A stretch of 64,000 nucleotides of DNA, taken from Nocardia rhamnosiphila NBRC 108938. Its GTDB lineage: Bacteria; Actinomycetota; Actinomycetes; Mycobacteriales; Mycobacteriaceae. Below, piece by piece: positions 45,340 to 53,728 of the stretch. The stretch's first letter is position 1. Each line of letters begins with the position of its first letter. The notes beneath the pieces were generated by a model. The model saw only the letters and a program-made list of their open reading frames with translations. It had not been told where the DNA came from and did not search any database. The stretch spans positions 124,001-188,000 of the forward strand of contig NZ_JOAJ01000006.1 of the NCBI RefSeq assembly GCF_000720425.1, given 5' to 3'. The position numbers and the translations under genes are program-made.

Positions 45340-46218
45340 TCAGGTCGGGGCCGGGGCGGGTTCGGTGCGCCGGGAGCGGGCGAACAGGAAGGTGGCGAGG
45401 GCCGCGGGGATATTCATGAGGAAGCCGTACACCGCGCCGGGAACCGCCATGGTCTCGTTGCCCAGTACTGTCACCGCGATGGTGATGGCCAGTGCCGCGT
45501 TGTGCACGCCGATCTCCATGCCGGCGGCGATCGCGTCCGCCCGCTCCACTCCGAACGCGCGCGGTACCGCGTAACCGATGAGCAGGCTGCATACGCACAG
45601 CAGCAGGGCGATGGCGCCCAGCTGCCCGACATGCTCGGTGAAGGCGTCGAACTCCGAGACCAGGGCCGCGACGACCACCAGTGCCAGCACCACCGCCGCG
45701 GCGATCTTGACGGTGGTGTGCATCCGCAGGGCCCAGGCGGCGAAGAGGCGCCGCACCGTCATGCCGAGCACCACCGGGACCAGGACCAGGGCGAAGACCT
45801 GGAGGAACTTGCCCGGTTGCAGGCCGATACCCGTGCCGTCGTCCAGGAACACCGAATAGGACAGCCCCACCACGATCGGCAGCGTGAAGACGGCGAGCAC
45901 GGAGTTCACCGCCGTCAGCGTGATGTTCAAGGCGACGTTCCCGCCGGCGATATGGCTGAACAGATTCGCCGATGTACCGCCGGGCGAGGCGGCCAGCAGC
46001 ATCATGCCCACCGCCAGCGCGCCGTCGAGACCGAACAGCCGCACCAGGCCGAAGCAGAGGGCGGGCAGCACGATCAGCTGACAGGTCAATGCGATCAGCG
46101 CCGCCTTGGGGAAGCGTGCCAACCGGGCGAAGTCGTCGACGGTGAGGGTCAGTCCCAGGCCGAACATGACGATTCCCAGTGCCAGCGGCAGGGCGATCGC
46201 GAAAAGCATTGACCCCAT
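45340..46218 (-). CDS. bile acid:sodium symporter-family transporter
   Basis: A 292-residue membrane protein with about nine to ten helices, of the BASS family. The conserved core ASPGGTSANLFSHIAGGNVALNITLTAVNS is present. It likely takes up or exports an organic anion with Na+. Same operon as the upstream marR and the amidohydrolase, so the pair probably handles one organic acid. Confidence 0.88.
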   Translation of the reverse strand: MGSMLFAIALPLALGIVMFGLGLTLTVDDFARLARFPKAALIALTCQLIVLPALCFGLVRLFGLDGALAVGMMLLAASPGGTSANLFSHIAGGNVALNITLTAVNSVLAVFTLPIVVGLSYSVFLDDGTGIGLQPGKFLQVFALVLVPVVLGMTVRRLFAAWALRMHTTVKIAAAVVLALVVVAALVSEFDAFTEHVGQLGAIALLLCVCSLLIGYAVPRAFGVERADAIAAGMEIGVHNAALAITIAVTVLGNETMAVPGAVYGFLMNIPAALATFLFARSRRTEPAPAPT

Positions 46219-46280
46219 GTGTCATCCTTCCGACGGCCGAGTGTCGCCCGGCGCCTCGGGTCCCGTCAAGCGAGCGGGCG

Positions 46281-46766
46281 CTACTCGGGCGGGCCCGGGT
46301 CGTTCGCCGGTTCACCGGTGCCCGCCGCGACCGCGGCCTCGTAGGCGAGCAGGGTGTCGACCACCAGGCGGCGCTGCGCGGTGGTCAACGGTGCCAGGGC
46401 CGTGCGCCACGCGTACGCGCCGGGAGAGAGCCACTCGGAGATGGCCGGTCTGCTCGCCGGGCCGATATCGATGATGCGGCGCCGGCGATCCGCGTCGTCC
46501 TCTTGACGGACCAGGACTCCTTTGCGGCTCAGGTCGCTCACGATGAGGCTCACCGTGGTGGGTGCGACACCGAGCCGGCCGGCCAGTTGTGAGACGGTCT
46601 GCGGGCCGTCGAGTAGGAGCAACGCCAGCAGCGACAGATGTCGCGGGGCCAAATCGAACGACCGCAGCTCGGCCGGCGGGCGCATCCGCTTCGCCCGGCC
46701 GACCAGTCGCGGCATCAGGAGCAGCAGCTCCCGGACGGTGTCGTCCGCGGAGTCGGGTGTTGACAC
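46281..46766 (-). CDS. MarR-family regulator
   Basis: A 161-residue MarR regulator with winged HTH (TVSQLAGRLGVAPTTVSLIVSDLSRKGVL followed by the wing DADRRRRIIDI). GTG start with GGAGG upstream. First gene of the operon with the BASS transporter and amidohydrolase, and divergent from the tautomerase gene by 67 bases, with a TTTGCAAA core between, so it probably controls both. Confidence 0.92.
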   Translation of the reverse strand: MSTPDSADDTVRELLLLMPRLVGRAKRMRPPAELRSFDLAPRHLSLLALLLLDGPQTVSQLAGRLGVAPTTVSLIVSDLSRKGVLVRQEDDADRRRRIIDIGPASRPAISEWLSPGAYAWRTALAPLTTAQRRLVVDTLLAYEAAVAAGTGEPANDPGPPE

Positions 46767-46788
46767 CTGACAACCTCCGATTTACCTT

Positions 46789-46800
46789 TGTTTGCAAATA
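46789..46800. promoter_or_regulatory. MarR operator candidate
   Basis: An AT-rich imperfect palindrome TGTTTGCAAATA, centred between marR (starts 46766) and the tautomerase gene (starts 46834). AT-rich short palindromes of this sort are typical MarR sites. Confidence 0.5.
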
Positions 46801-46833
46801 TTCTTTGTTCTTTGATCCATCCTAGGGGTTCCG

Positions 46834-47220
46834 ATGCCGCATCTGACTGTGCATGTCCTGGAACGCGACCTCGCCGGTCGGGAGGCCGGGCTGATCGACG
46901 GGCTGACCGACGCGGTCGTCGACGTCTACGGCGACTGGGCCCGGGACATCGTGGACATTCGGCTGATCGGTCTACCCGACGGCCGTTGGGCGATCGGCGG
47001 TGTGCCCGTGACGAAGTCGGCGCCGAGCGTGACCTTCGGCATCAAGGAAGCGGCGTTCGAGCGAGCGGACGGACGGGAAATCGTCTCCCGCCTGATATCC
47101 GGAGTGACCGAAGCGATCGTCTCGGTGTTCGGGGAAGAGGTCCGGTCCGGTGTGGCCGTCGAGTTCGTGGGGACGCCGGCCGGTCGCACCGGTATCGGTG
47201 GTGTACTCGCGGCGCACTAG
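46834..47220 (+). CDS. tautomerase-superfamily protein (fused two-unit)
   Basis: A 128-residue tautomerase. Pro follows the initiator Met (PHLTVHVLE), as needed for the N-terminal Pro catalyst of 4-oxalocrotonate tautomerase relatives. The length is about double a single 60-residue unit, with a second unit from about residue 62 lacking its own Pro start, so it is a fused pair such as cis-CaaD or MSAD-like enzymes. It acts on 2-oxo or halo-acids. Divergent from the marR operon. Confidence 0.82.
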   Translation: MPHLTVHVLERDLAGREAGLIDGLTDAVVDVYGDWARDIVDIRLIGLPDGRWAIGGVPVTKSAPSVTFGIKEAAFERADGREIVSRLISGVTEAIVSVFGEEVRSGVAVEFVGTPAGRTGIGGVLAAH

Positions 47221-47227
47221 CCGTGTG

Positions 47228-47258
47228 CGCGTCGCGGGTCGGTGGGGCGGGCGACGCG
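47228..47258. terminator. possible bidirectional hairpin
   Basis: An eight-base-pair stem CGCGTCGC/GCGACGCG with a 15-base loop, between the convergent tautomerase and secreted-protein genes. The stem is short, and its role is tentative. Confidence 0.35.
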
Positions 47259-47310
47259 AGGATTCCGCGATCCGTCGGCCTCGGGCTCCCGCTCCGCGGG
47301 CCCCGGCGGG

Positions 47311-47649
47311 TCAGCTCTGCCCGCCGAGCACCTCGCCGATCGGGACCGGCGGCAGCGCGCGCACCAGCGTCATCACCGCGGTGCAGTACGCGGTGCGCAG
47401 GGGTTCCCACTGGTTGGTGTTGCAGACGTAGTTGCCCATCTTGTCGTAGTGCGAGGAATGGCCTTTGTACGACCAGGTGAGGCCGTCCTCGGAGGGGCTC
47501 CACGGGCACTGGTTCGGCTGGAGCCCGGTACACGGACCCTCTACTCCCCAGGGTCCGACCGGATAGGCCGCGGCCTGCGGCGCACCGGTGAAGGTCAGGG
47601 CCGCGACCGCTGCCGCGCCGGTGAGCAAATATCGGACAGTCGATTTCAC
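47311..47649 (-). CDS. small secreted protein
   Basis: A 112-residue exported protein of unknown function. A signal peptide (residues 1-28, ending QAAA) is followed by a mature part with four Cys (GPCTGLQPNQCPW, YVCNTNQW, AYCTAV) that may form two disulfides. GTG start with AAGGAGA upstream decides 47649. Trp- and Asn-rich middle. Single gene. Confidence 0.82.
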   Translation of the reverse strand: MKSTVRYLLTGAAAVAALTFTGAPQAAAYPVGPWGVEGPCTGLQPNQCPWSPSEDGLTWSYKGHSSHYDKMGNYVCNTNQWEPLRTAYCTAVMTLVRALPPVPIGEVLGGQS

Positions 47650-47992
47650 AGCGCTCTCCTTCGGTGTGCGGGTTCGGAAACCCATTGCCTCTGGTATCGC
47701 CGCGATCGCGTCCGTGTTAGCCGGATTCGCGAAAGGGCGGGTACAGAAGCGCTTTTCGGGGGCGCTGCTCGTGTTCGGTCGGCCGGGCCGGAGTCGCCGG
47801 GGGAGGGGGGCGGATCGGGCGTGTCCGCGCGGGTTTCGGCCCTGGGCCCGGCTCCGGCCCGCCGGCCCGCGGCGCCGAGGGCCGTCCGGCCGTGTGCGGC
47901 GACGCCTTGGCTAATTAGTAAACATGTGCATATTGTAGGCGAATGTTTACTGATATTGCCTTCGTCGACCTCGGTGCCGTGCGAGCCGGCTC
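47650..47992. other. gap with inverted repeat
   Basis: About 340 bases between divergent genes. The only clear structure is the AGTAAACAT inverted repeat near its right end (47917-47951). No gene recognised. Confidence 0.5.
47917..47951. promoter_or_regulatory. inverted repeat AGTAAACAT with 17-base spacer
   Basis: Perfect nine-base arms, AGTAAACAT (47917-47925) and ATGTTTACT (47943-47951), in an AT-rich island 42 bases before the ATG at 47993. It probably overlaps that gene's promoter and acts as an operator. The cognate regulator is not evident next to it. Confidence 0.6.
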
Positions 47993-48460
47993 ATGACCGC
48001 CGCGCCGCCGTTCTCGGAGGGCACCGTGCTCATGCCGTGGAAGCCGGGCCCCGGCGCCGACCCTGCCGGGACCGTGTTCGTCAGCGTGACCGATTTCCTG
48101 GCGACATCGGAGAAGGATGTCCGGCAGATCTACCAGGAGGGGCTCGAACTGGGTGAGACCTGGCCGGTGCTGCAGGGCGCGGTCGGAGTGTGGCTGTGGG
48201 GTCGGCCCGCGCAATTGCGCGGCGGTTCCATCTCCGTATGGGACAGCGAGCGGGATATGCGGCGCTTCGTGCGCTGGCCGGTACATGCTCGGATCATGCG
48301 GGCCTGGCGTGGCCGGGTCCGGGTGGCCACCGACTCGTGGCAGGCCGAGCGGTTCGATATCGAGAGCGTCTGGGTGCGCGCCGCGCGGACCATCGAAGGT
48401 CCGCATCGCGGCGGCCGGAGCGGGGACGCGTCCGCGTCACCCGAGGAAGATCGGCGGTGA
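47993..48460 (+). CDS. hypothetical protein, possibly monooxygenase-like ferredoxin-fold
   Basis: A 155-residue soluble protein. The middle reads GAVGVWLWGRPAQLRGGSISVWDSERDMRRFVRWPVHARIMRAWRGRVRVA, like DUF3291 or antibiotic-biosynthesis-monooxygenase-type alpha/beta barrels, where a strand-helix-strand pair with PVH follows. Function unknown. Its 3' end overlaps the convergent P450 gene by 24 bases. It may act with that P450 but transcribes towards it. Confidence 0.7.
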   Translation: MTAAPPFSEGTVLMPWKPGPGADPAGTVFVSVTDFLATSEKDVRQIYQEGLELGETWPVLQGAVGVWLWGRPAQLRGGSISVWDSERDMRRFVRWPVHARIMRAWRGRVRVATDSWQAERFDIESVWVRAARTIEGPHRGGRSGDASASPEEDRR

Positions 48461-49687
48461 CGGCGGGAATTTCACCGGCAGCGCGGTGAGTGACCGGTGG
48501 AAGGGGCCCGGTCGCCAGACGGGTCCTTCGGGGGCGTCCAGCTCCAGTTCGGGAAGCGCGTCGAGCAGCAGGTCGATGGCGTCCTGGGCGACCAGATAGG
48601 CCGGGGTCTGCGCCGGGCAGGTCCGCTGGCCCAGGCCCCAGGAGAGGTGGGAGCGGTTGCCGCGGTGGTCGTCGGCGCGGATGGAGGGGTCGTGATTGCA
48701 GGCGGCGATGCTGATGACGACGGGTTGGTGGGCGGGGAGCCAGACGTCGTCGATCAGGATCGGCTGGCGCGGGTAGGTGATGAGGAAGTTCGCCATGGGC
48801 GGGTTGTCGAACAGCGCTTCGTCGAGGGCGTCGCGGGTGGAGAGACTGCCCCCGAGCACATTTCCGCCGAAGCGTTCCTCGGTGAGGATGAGCAGTAGCG
48901 CATTCGCCACGAGGTTCTGCTGCAGCTCGATCACCGCCCCGTACAGACCCGCCAGCTGATGGACCATTTCCTCCTCGTCCAGTTCGGCGGGGTGCTGTAG
49001 TAGGCGCGAGGTGACATCGTCCCCGGGCTCGGTGCGTTTGAGCGCGACCAGTTCGGCCAGTGCGGCATTGATCATCTGGTTACCGGCTCCGGCGTCGATC
49101 CCTTCGAACATGGCGGCCATACCGGCGGCGACCTGCTGTCCGATCTCGGGTGGGCAGCCGAGCAGGGTGTTGCAGACCCCGAATGCCAGCGGGAAGGTGT
49201 ACTGCATCAGCAGGTCGGCCCGGCCGGTCTCGCAGAACGAGTTGATCAGCGGGGTCGCGATCTGCTCCACCGACGCGCGGAGTCCGTGTAGATCCACCTC
49301 GGCGAGCGCGGACAGATTCGCCGACCGGTACCGCTGCTGGTCGATTCCGGTGCTCCGGGCCGGAACCGGCCGCCATTCCATGATCGGCAGTACGGGGCAG
49401 TCGGCGGGCATGCTCTGCTGCCAGGTTCGCGGGTCGGCGGGGAAGTGTTCGTGGTCGTTGAGGATGTGGACGGCGGTCCGGTGGTCGATGACCAGGGTCG
49501 CGGGCACATCGGGTGCGAGATCCACGGGCACCATCGAGCGGTGTTCACGCCGCATCTGCTGGAATACCCGGTGGGGGTCCTCGGCGAATTCGGTCGAGTA
49601 GAGCGGGATGCGCGGGCCGCCGTCGGCGAAGGGTGAGCCGTGGACGGCACGGGGCGGGGTGTGGGTATCGGGCTGTGAGGTGCTCAA
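48437..49687 (-). CDS. cytochrome P450 lacking EXXR (CYP157-like), copy 1
   Basis: A 416-residue P450-fold protein. Haem loop WGLGQRTC gives Cys357, with Trp in place of the usual Phe. The ExxR motif reads E290-A-L-F293, so the Arg is missing; the I-helix lacks the acid-Thr pair (YGAVIELQQNL). Closely similar to the neighbouring copy at 49943, with long identical stretches, and more distantly to the conservon P450 at 3335. TTG start at 49687 chosen because GGAG precedes it and the matching start occurs in the other copy. Substrate unknown. Confidence 0.87.
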   Translation of the reverse strand: MSTSQPDTHTPPRAVHGSPFADGGPRIPLYSTEFAEDPHRVFQQMRREHRSMVPVDLAPDVPATLVIDHRTAVHILNDHEHFPADPRTWQQSMPADCPVLPIMEWRPVPARSTGIDQQRYRSANLSALAEVDLHGLRASVEQIATPLINSFCETGRADLLMQYTFPLAFGVCNTLLGCPPEIGQQVAAGMAAMFEGIDAGAGNQMINAALAELVALKRTEPGDDVTSRLLQHPAELDEEEMVHQLAGLYGAVIELQQNLVANALLLILTEERFGGNVLGGSLSTRDALDEALFDNPPMANFLITYPRQPILIDDVWLPAHQPVVISIAACNHDPSIRADDHRGNRSHLSWGLGQRTCPAQTPAYLVAQDAIDLLLDALPELELDAPEGPVWRPGPFHRSLTALPVKFPPSPPIFLG

Positions 49688-49942
49688 AGTGACTCCGTAG
49701 TTTCGCAGTGGTTGACGAGAGGCCCGAGTCGCGCGGTCCCGTCGTGGCGACCCGCTCGGGCACGATACGCGACCGGGTCGCCGAATATGTTGCGGCCGAT
49801 TCTTTTTGCGCATGCGCGACATCGCCCGGTGGTGTGGTGTCCGCGGGCTACCCGGCCGTTTCCGGTCGTGCTGATCGGGCCTGGTCGATACCGGTGCGAC
49901 CGGCGGGTGACCGTCGGGTCGCCCGGGCGGGTGGCCGGGATG

Positions 49943-51196
49943 TCAGCGGAATGTGAACGGCGGTGAGGGCGGGAATTTCACCGGCAGCCCCGTCAGGGAC
50001 CGGTGGAACGGGCCGGGGCGCCAGGTGGGGCCCTCGGGTGGCAGATCGGCTTCGAGTTCGGGAAGCGCGTCCAGCAGTTGGTCGATGGCGTCCTGGGCGA
50101 CCAGATAGGCCAGTGTCTGCGCCGGGCAGTTGCGCTGGCCCAGGCCCCAGGAGAGGTGGGATCGGTTGCCGCGGTGGTCGTCGGCGCGGATGGAGGGGTC
50201 GTGGTTGCAGGCGGCGATGCTGATGACGACGGGTTGGTGGGCGGGGAGCCAGACGTCGTCGATCAGGATCGGTTGCCGTGGGTAGGTGATGAGGAAGTTC
50301 GCCATGGGCGGGTTGTCGAACAGCACCTCGTCGAGGGCGTCGCGGGTGGACAGGCTGCCGCCGAGCACGTTCCCGCCGAAACGCTCGTCGGTGAGGATGA
50401 GCAGCAGCGTGTTGGCGATGAGATTCTGCTGTAGTTCGATGCCCGCGCCGTAATGGCTGGTCACCTGGTGGATCATCTCCACCTCGTCCAGTTCGGCGGG
50501 ATGGCCGAGCAGAATCGAGGTGACATCGTTGCCCGGCTCGGTGCGCTTGAGCGCCACCAGCTCGGCCAGGGCCGCGCCGATCATCCGGTTGCCCTCGTCG
50601 GCGTCCACACCTTCGAACATCGCGGCCATACCGGCGGCGACCTGCCGGCCGATCTCGGGCGGGCAGCCGAGCAGGGTGTTGCAGACCTCGAAGGCCAGCG
50701 GGAAGGCGTACTGCATCAGTAGATCGGCTCGCCCGGTCTGGCAGAAGGCACTGATCAGCGGTACCGCGATCTCTTCGACCGCGGCGCGGATGGCGTGCAG
50801 ATCCACCTCGGCCAGCGCTGTGACATTCGCCTCCCGGTAACGCTGCTGGTCGATTCCGGTGCTGCGCGCCGCGATCGGCCGCCATTCCATGATCGGCAGT
50901 ACGGGGCAGTCGGCGGGCATGCTCTGCTGCCAGGCGCGCGGGTCGGCGGGGAAGTGCTCGTGGTCGTTGAGTATGCGGACGGCGCTCTGGTGGTCGATGA
51001 CCAGGGTTGCGGGGACGTCGGGAGCCAGATCCACCGGCACCAGCGCCCGGTGTTCCCGGCGCATCTGCCGGAACACCCGGTGGGGGTCCGCGGCGAATTC
51101 GGGTGCGTAGAGAGGGATGCGGGGGCCGTCGTCGGCGAAGGGTGAGCCGTGGGCCGCGCGGGGTGGTGTGTGGGTATCGGGTGGTGGCGTGCTCAA
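49943..51196 (-). CDS. cytochrome P450 lacking EXXR (CYP157-like), copy 2
   Basis: A 417-residue near-duplicate of the P450 at 48437. Haem loop WGLGQRNC with Cys357, ExxR replaced by E290-V-L-F293. The first 300 residues are almost parallel, and the C-terminus differs slightly (ELEADLPPEG). TTG start with GGAG upstream. The 255-base gap between the copies holds no gene and is not duplicated, so each probably has its own promoter. Tandem duplication is inferred; no conservon genes are near. Confidence 0.87.
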   Translation of the reverse strand: MSTPPPDTHTPPRAAHGSPFADDGPRIPLYAPEFAADPHRVFRQMRREHRALVPVDLAPDVPATLVIDHQSAVRILNDHEHFPADPRAWQQSMPADCPVLPIMEWRPIAARSTGIDQQRYREANVTALAEVDLHAIRAAVEEIAVPLISAFCQTGRADLLMQYAFPLAFEVCNTLLGCPPEIGRQVAAGMAAMFEGVDADEGNRMIGAALAELVALKRTEPGNDVTSILLGHPAELDEVEMIHQVTSHYGAGIELQQNLIANTLLLILTDERFGGNVLGGSLSTRDALDEVLFDNPPMANFLITYPRQPILIDDVWLPAHQPVVISIAACNHDPSIRADDHRGNRSHLSWGLGQRNCPAQTLAYLVAQDAIDQLLDALPELEADLPPEGPTWRPGPFHRSLTGLPVKFPPSPPFTFR

Positions 51197-51287
51197 GGAT
51201 GGCTCCAGACTGGTCGCGATATGCCGAGACCTCCCGAGCGATCGGCCCGTGATCTCGGCACGATCTAGCACCCTACTGGAGGCGAAC

Positions 51288-51317
51288 ATGAATTACCCTG
51301 CGGCACATTGTGTTTGA
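51288..51317 (+). other. possible nine-codon leader peptide with strong ribosome site
   Basis: A GGAGG at five bases before an ATG opens a frame of nine codons (MNYPAAHCV) and a TGA. A hairpin with arms TTACCCTGCGGC and GCCGCGGGGTAA (51293-51304 with 51326-51337, one mismatch) overlaps it. It looks like a leader peptide/attenuator, but no plus-strand gene follows until 52108. Confidence 0.3.
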
Positions 51318-51464
51318 TAACGGTGGCCGCGGGGTAACCTTGGCTGCGACGCGCAGGCCGGAGGTATGTGCGCTAGGTGCAGGGCCGGACGCGCCCGCTG
51401 GTTGTCCGTGGAACTGAACTCTACGGTCGTTGTCCGGGGTCTGCCACGCGAGCTTGCGGTCGAC

Positions 51465-52031
51465 CTACGGGCGCAGCCCGTCGAGGACTACGGCCAGGAG
51501 TCTGCGCCAGTCCCCGGCGGCCGTGCGAATGGTCGCCGACAGGGCGCCCACGATCATGTAGACGTCGGCCACGGTGCAGTCGGCGCGTACTGTGCCCGCG
51601 GCCCGGTCGAGTGCGATGATCTCGCCGAGTACGACCTCGAGACCGGCGCGGGCCGCGCCCCGGGGCTCACTGCCCGCCGAGCGCCGAGTGGATTCGATGG
51701 CGGCGGACAGGCCGCGGTCGGCTGCCAGGAGCTCGCCGACGTGATGTAGATAGCGGGTCAGTGCGCTCCCCGGTACCGCGGCGGTCAGGCAGTCACGCGC
51801 GAAGCCCTCGATCTCGGCGAACCGTTGTGCGGCAGCCGCTTCGACCAGATCGCCGTGGGTGGGGAAGTGGCGGTAGACGGTGCCGATGCCGACGCCGGCC
51901 GCGCGCGCGATCTCGGGAAGCTGTACAGCGCCTCCGTGTTCGGCGAACAGGGTGCGGGCGGTGGCGAGTATGCGATCCCGGTTGCGTGCGGCATCGGCGC
52001 GGGGGGTCCGCCCGGGGGTGGGTCTTGACAA
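51465..52031 (-). CDS. TetR-family regulator
   Basis: A 188-residue TetR regulator. HTH at about 20-60 (ATARTLFAEHGGAVQLPEIARAAGVGIGTVYRHF). Divergent from the cupin gene 76 bases away; GGAATC-containing repeats at 52060-52073 in the gap may be its operator. Likely represses the cupin gene and itself. Confidence 0.9.
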   Translation of the reverse strand: MSRPTPGRTPRADAARNRDRILATARTLFAEHGGAVQLPEIARAAGVGIGTVYRHFPTHGDLVEAAAAQRFAEIEGFARDCLTAAVPGSALTRYLHHVGELLAADRGLSAAIESTRRSAGSEPRGAARAGLEVVLGEIIALDRAAGTVRADCTVADVYMIVGALSATIRTAAGDWRRLLAVVLDGLRP

Positions 52032-52107
52032 TCGAGATCCTCTCGTGGCTACCTTAAACGGAATCGGAATCCGCTTCTGATTCTAGCTCGTCGAGAGGTG
52101 GGAATCC

Positions 52108-52572
52108 ATGTCGGAAAATCGTTTTCGTGTGCTGGCGCCGGAGGAGGTACGCCCGGGCCGGGTGCCGCTACCGCCGGCCTTCGCCGTGAAGGCGCTGACC
52201 GGTGATACCGAAGGGAGGTTCTCGCTGCTCGAGGTGACTCTCGCGCGTGATATCCCCCGCCACACCCATCATGTCGCCGACGAATGTATCTACGTGCTGG
52301 AGGGGGAACTCGGGGTCGACTTCGCCGACCGGTCACTCACCGTGACCACGGGCATGTTCGTCCTGCTGCCGCACGGGATCCCGCACGCGCTGCGTGCGGT
52401 CTCCGTACCGCCGCCCCGGTTGCTGCAGATCTCCTCGCCGGGTGGCTGGGAGTGCTATCTGGAGGATCTCTTCGAAGCGGGGCCGTCGGTGCTCACCGAT
52501 GGGGCGCTGGACCCGGTCAAGATCAACCCGATCGCGGCCCGCTACGACATCCGATACGAGGAATCCGCGTAG
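52108..52572 (+). CDS. cupin domain protein (quercetinase-like)
   Basis: A 154-residue single cupin. Motif 1 is HTHHVADECIYVLEGELGV with three candidate metal ligands, motif 2 is LPHGIPHAL. It resembles small quercetin-dioxygenase-like cupins, but substrate is not predictable. ATG with a GAGGTGGGA site. It is controlled most likely by the divergent TetR. Confidence 0.85.
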   Translation: MSENRFRVLAPEEVRPGRVPLPPAFAVKALTGDTEGRFSLLEVTLARDIPRHTHHVADECIYVLEGELGVDFADRSLTVTTGMFVLLPHGIPHALRAVSVPPPRLLQISSPGGWECYLEDLFEAGPSVLTDGALDPVKINPIAARYDIRYEESA

Positions 52573-52826
52573 CCGCGGCGGCCGCATCCCGCCGGCCCGG
52601 CGTGTAGCCGGTGGCGGTGCGTTCGGGCTACACGGTTCCGTGATGGTCACGGTGGCGGATCGTTGAATCCGGGGTTTGCGGCGCGAGCCGCCGGGGCCGA
52701 CAATAGGACGAGCTCGGCACGCCGTTGAACCGGCGAAACGACTACAGAGGGCGGCCGCGAAGTTGTCCGGAGGGCGCGACCTGCCGTGAGCGGTTCCAGG
52801 TTCCGATCGACTCCGAGGAGCAGACC

Positions 52827-53639
52827 ATGACGCAGTTCGCGCCCGACCTCAAGAGCAAGCACAGAGCGATGTGGGCCTCCGGCGACTACCCCCGGGTGGC
52901 CGCCGATGTGATTCCCGGACTCGGCCGGAGGCTGGTCGCCGCCTGCGGTATCGGACCCGGGCAGCGGGTCCTGGATATCGCCGCCGGCGCCGGGAACGCG
53001 GCGATACCGGCGGCCGAGGCGGGCGCCGAGGTCGTCGCGAGCGACCTCACCCCCGAACTCTTCGAGGCCGGCCGCCGCAATGCCGCCGCCGCGGGTGTCG
53101 AGCTCACCTGGGAACAGGCCGACGCCGAAGACCTGCCCTACGACGCCGGTGCCTTCGACGCGGTGCTCTCCTGCGTCGGGGTGATGTTCGCGCCGTCCCA
53201 TCGGACCGCCGCCGACGAGCTGGTCCGGGTGACCCGGACGCGCGGGAACATCGGCCTGATCAACTGGACGCCGGAAGGGTTCATCGGCCGGATGTTCGCC
53301 GTCATGAAGCCGTACGCCCCCGTCCCGCCGCCCGGTGCGCAGCCGCCGCCGCTGTGGGGCGACGAAGCGCATGTCACGGAACTGCTCGGGGACCGGGTGA
53401 CCGATCTGCAGCTGCGCCGGGACCACGCGGTGGTCGATTGCTTCGCCGACGGCGCCGCCTTCCGCGACTTCTTCAAGGCCAACTACGGTCCCCTGGTCAC
53501 CGTGTACAAAACGCTCGCCGACGAGCCGGACCGGGCCGCGCGGCTGGATCGGGAACTGGCCGAGCTCGGCGCCGCGCACGATCGGGGCAACGGCCGGATG
53601 GAGTGGGAGTATCTGCTGGTGACCGCGCATCGGGCCTGA
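52827..53639 (+). CDS. SAM-dependent methyltransferase
   Basis: A 270-residue class I methyltransferase. Motif I VLDIAAGAGNAAIPAA (about 49-64), acidic motif II VVASDLTPE, and motif IV DAVLSCVGVMFAP. It resembles UbiE/menaquinone-type or small-molecule methyltransferases. GAGGAG at seven bases before ATG 52827. Substrate unknown. A strong hairpin follows. Confidence 0.88.
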   Translation: MTQFAPDLKSKHRAMWASGDYPRVAADVIPGLGRRLVAACGIGPGQRVLDIAAGAGNAAIPAAEAGAEVVASDLTPELFEAGRRNAAAAGVELTWEQADAEDLPYDAGAFDAVLSCVGVMFAPSHRTAADELVRVTRTRGNIGLINWTPEGFIGRMFAVMKPYAPVPPPGAQPPPLWGDEAHVTELLGDRVTDLQLRRDHAVVDCFADGAAFRDFFKANYGPLVTVYKTLADEPDRAARLDRELAELGAAHDRGNGRMEWEYLLVTAHRA

Positions 53640-53667
53640 CCGCACGCCGGTCGGACAGCGAATGGGA

Positions 53668-53708
53668 CTTTCCTGCCCCGGTCGCGGGTTGTACCCGGGG
53701 CAGGAAAG
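53668..53708 (+). terminator. hairpin terminator after the methyltransferase gene
   Basis: A 14-base-pair perfect stem (53668-53681 with 53695-53708; arms CTTTCCTGCCCCGG and complement) and 13-base loop. It separates the methyltransferase from msrA, whose GTG lies 20 bases further. It could also fold in the msrA leader. Confidence 0.7.
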
Positions 53709-53728
53709 CGGAGGACTGAGGAGGAATC

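Noticed and set aside
51366..51749. 127-codon plus-strand frame after a good ribosome site
   Set aside because: Most of it is antisense to the TetR gene and the protein has no recognisable features; only the start context is remarkable.
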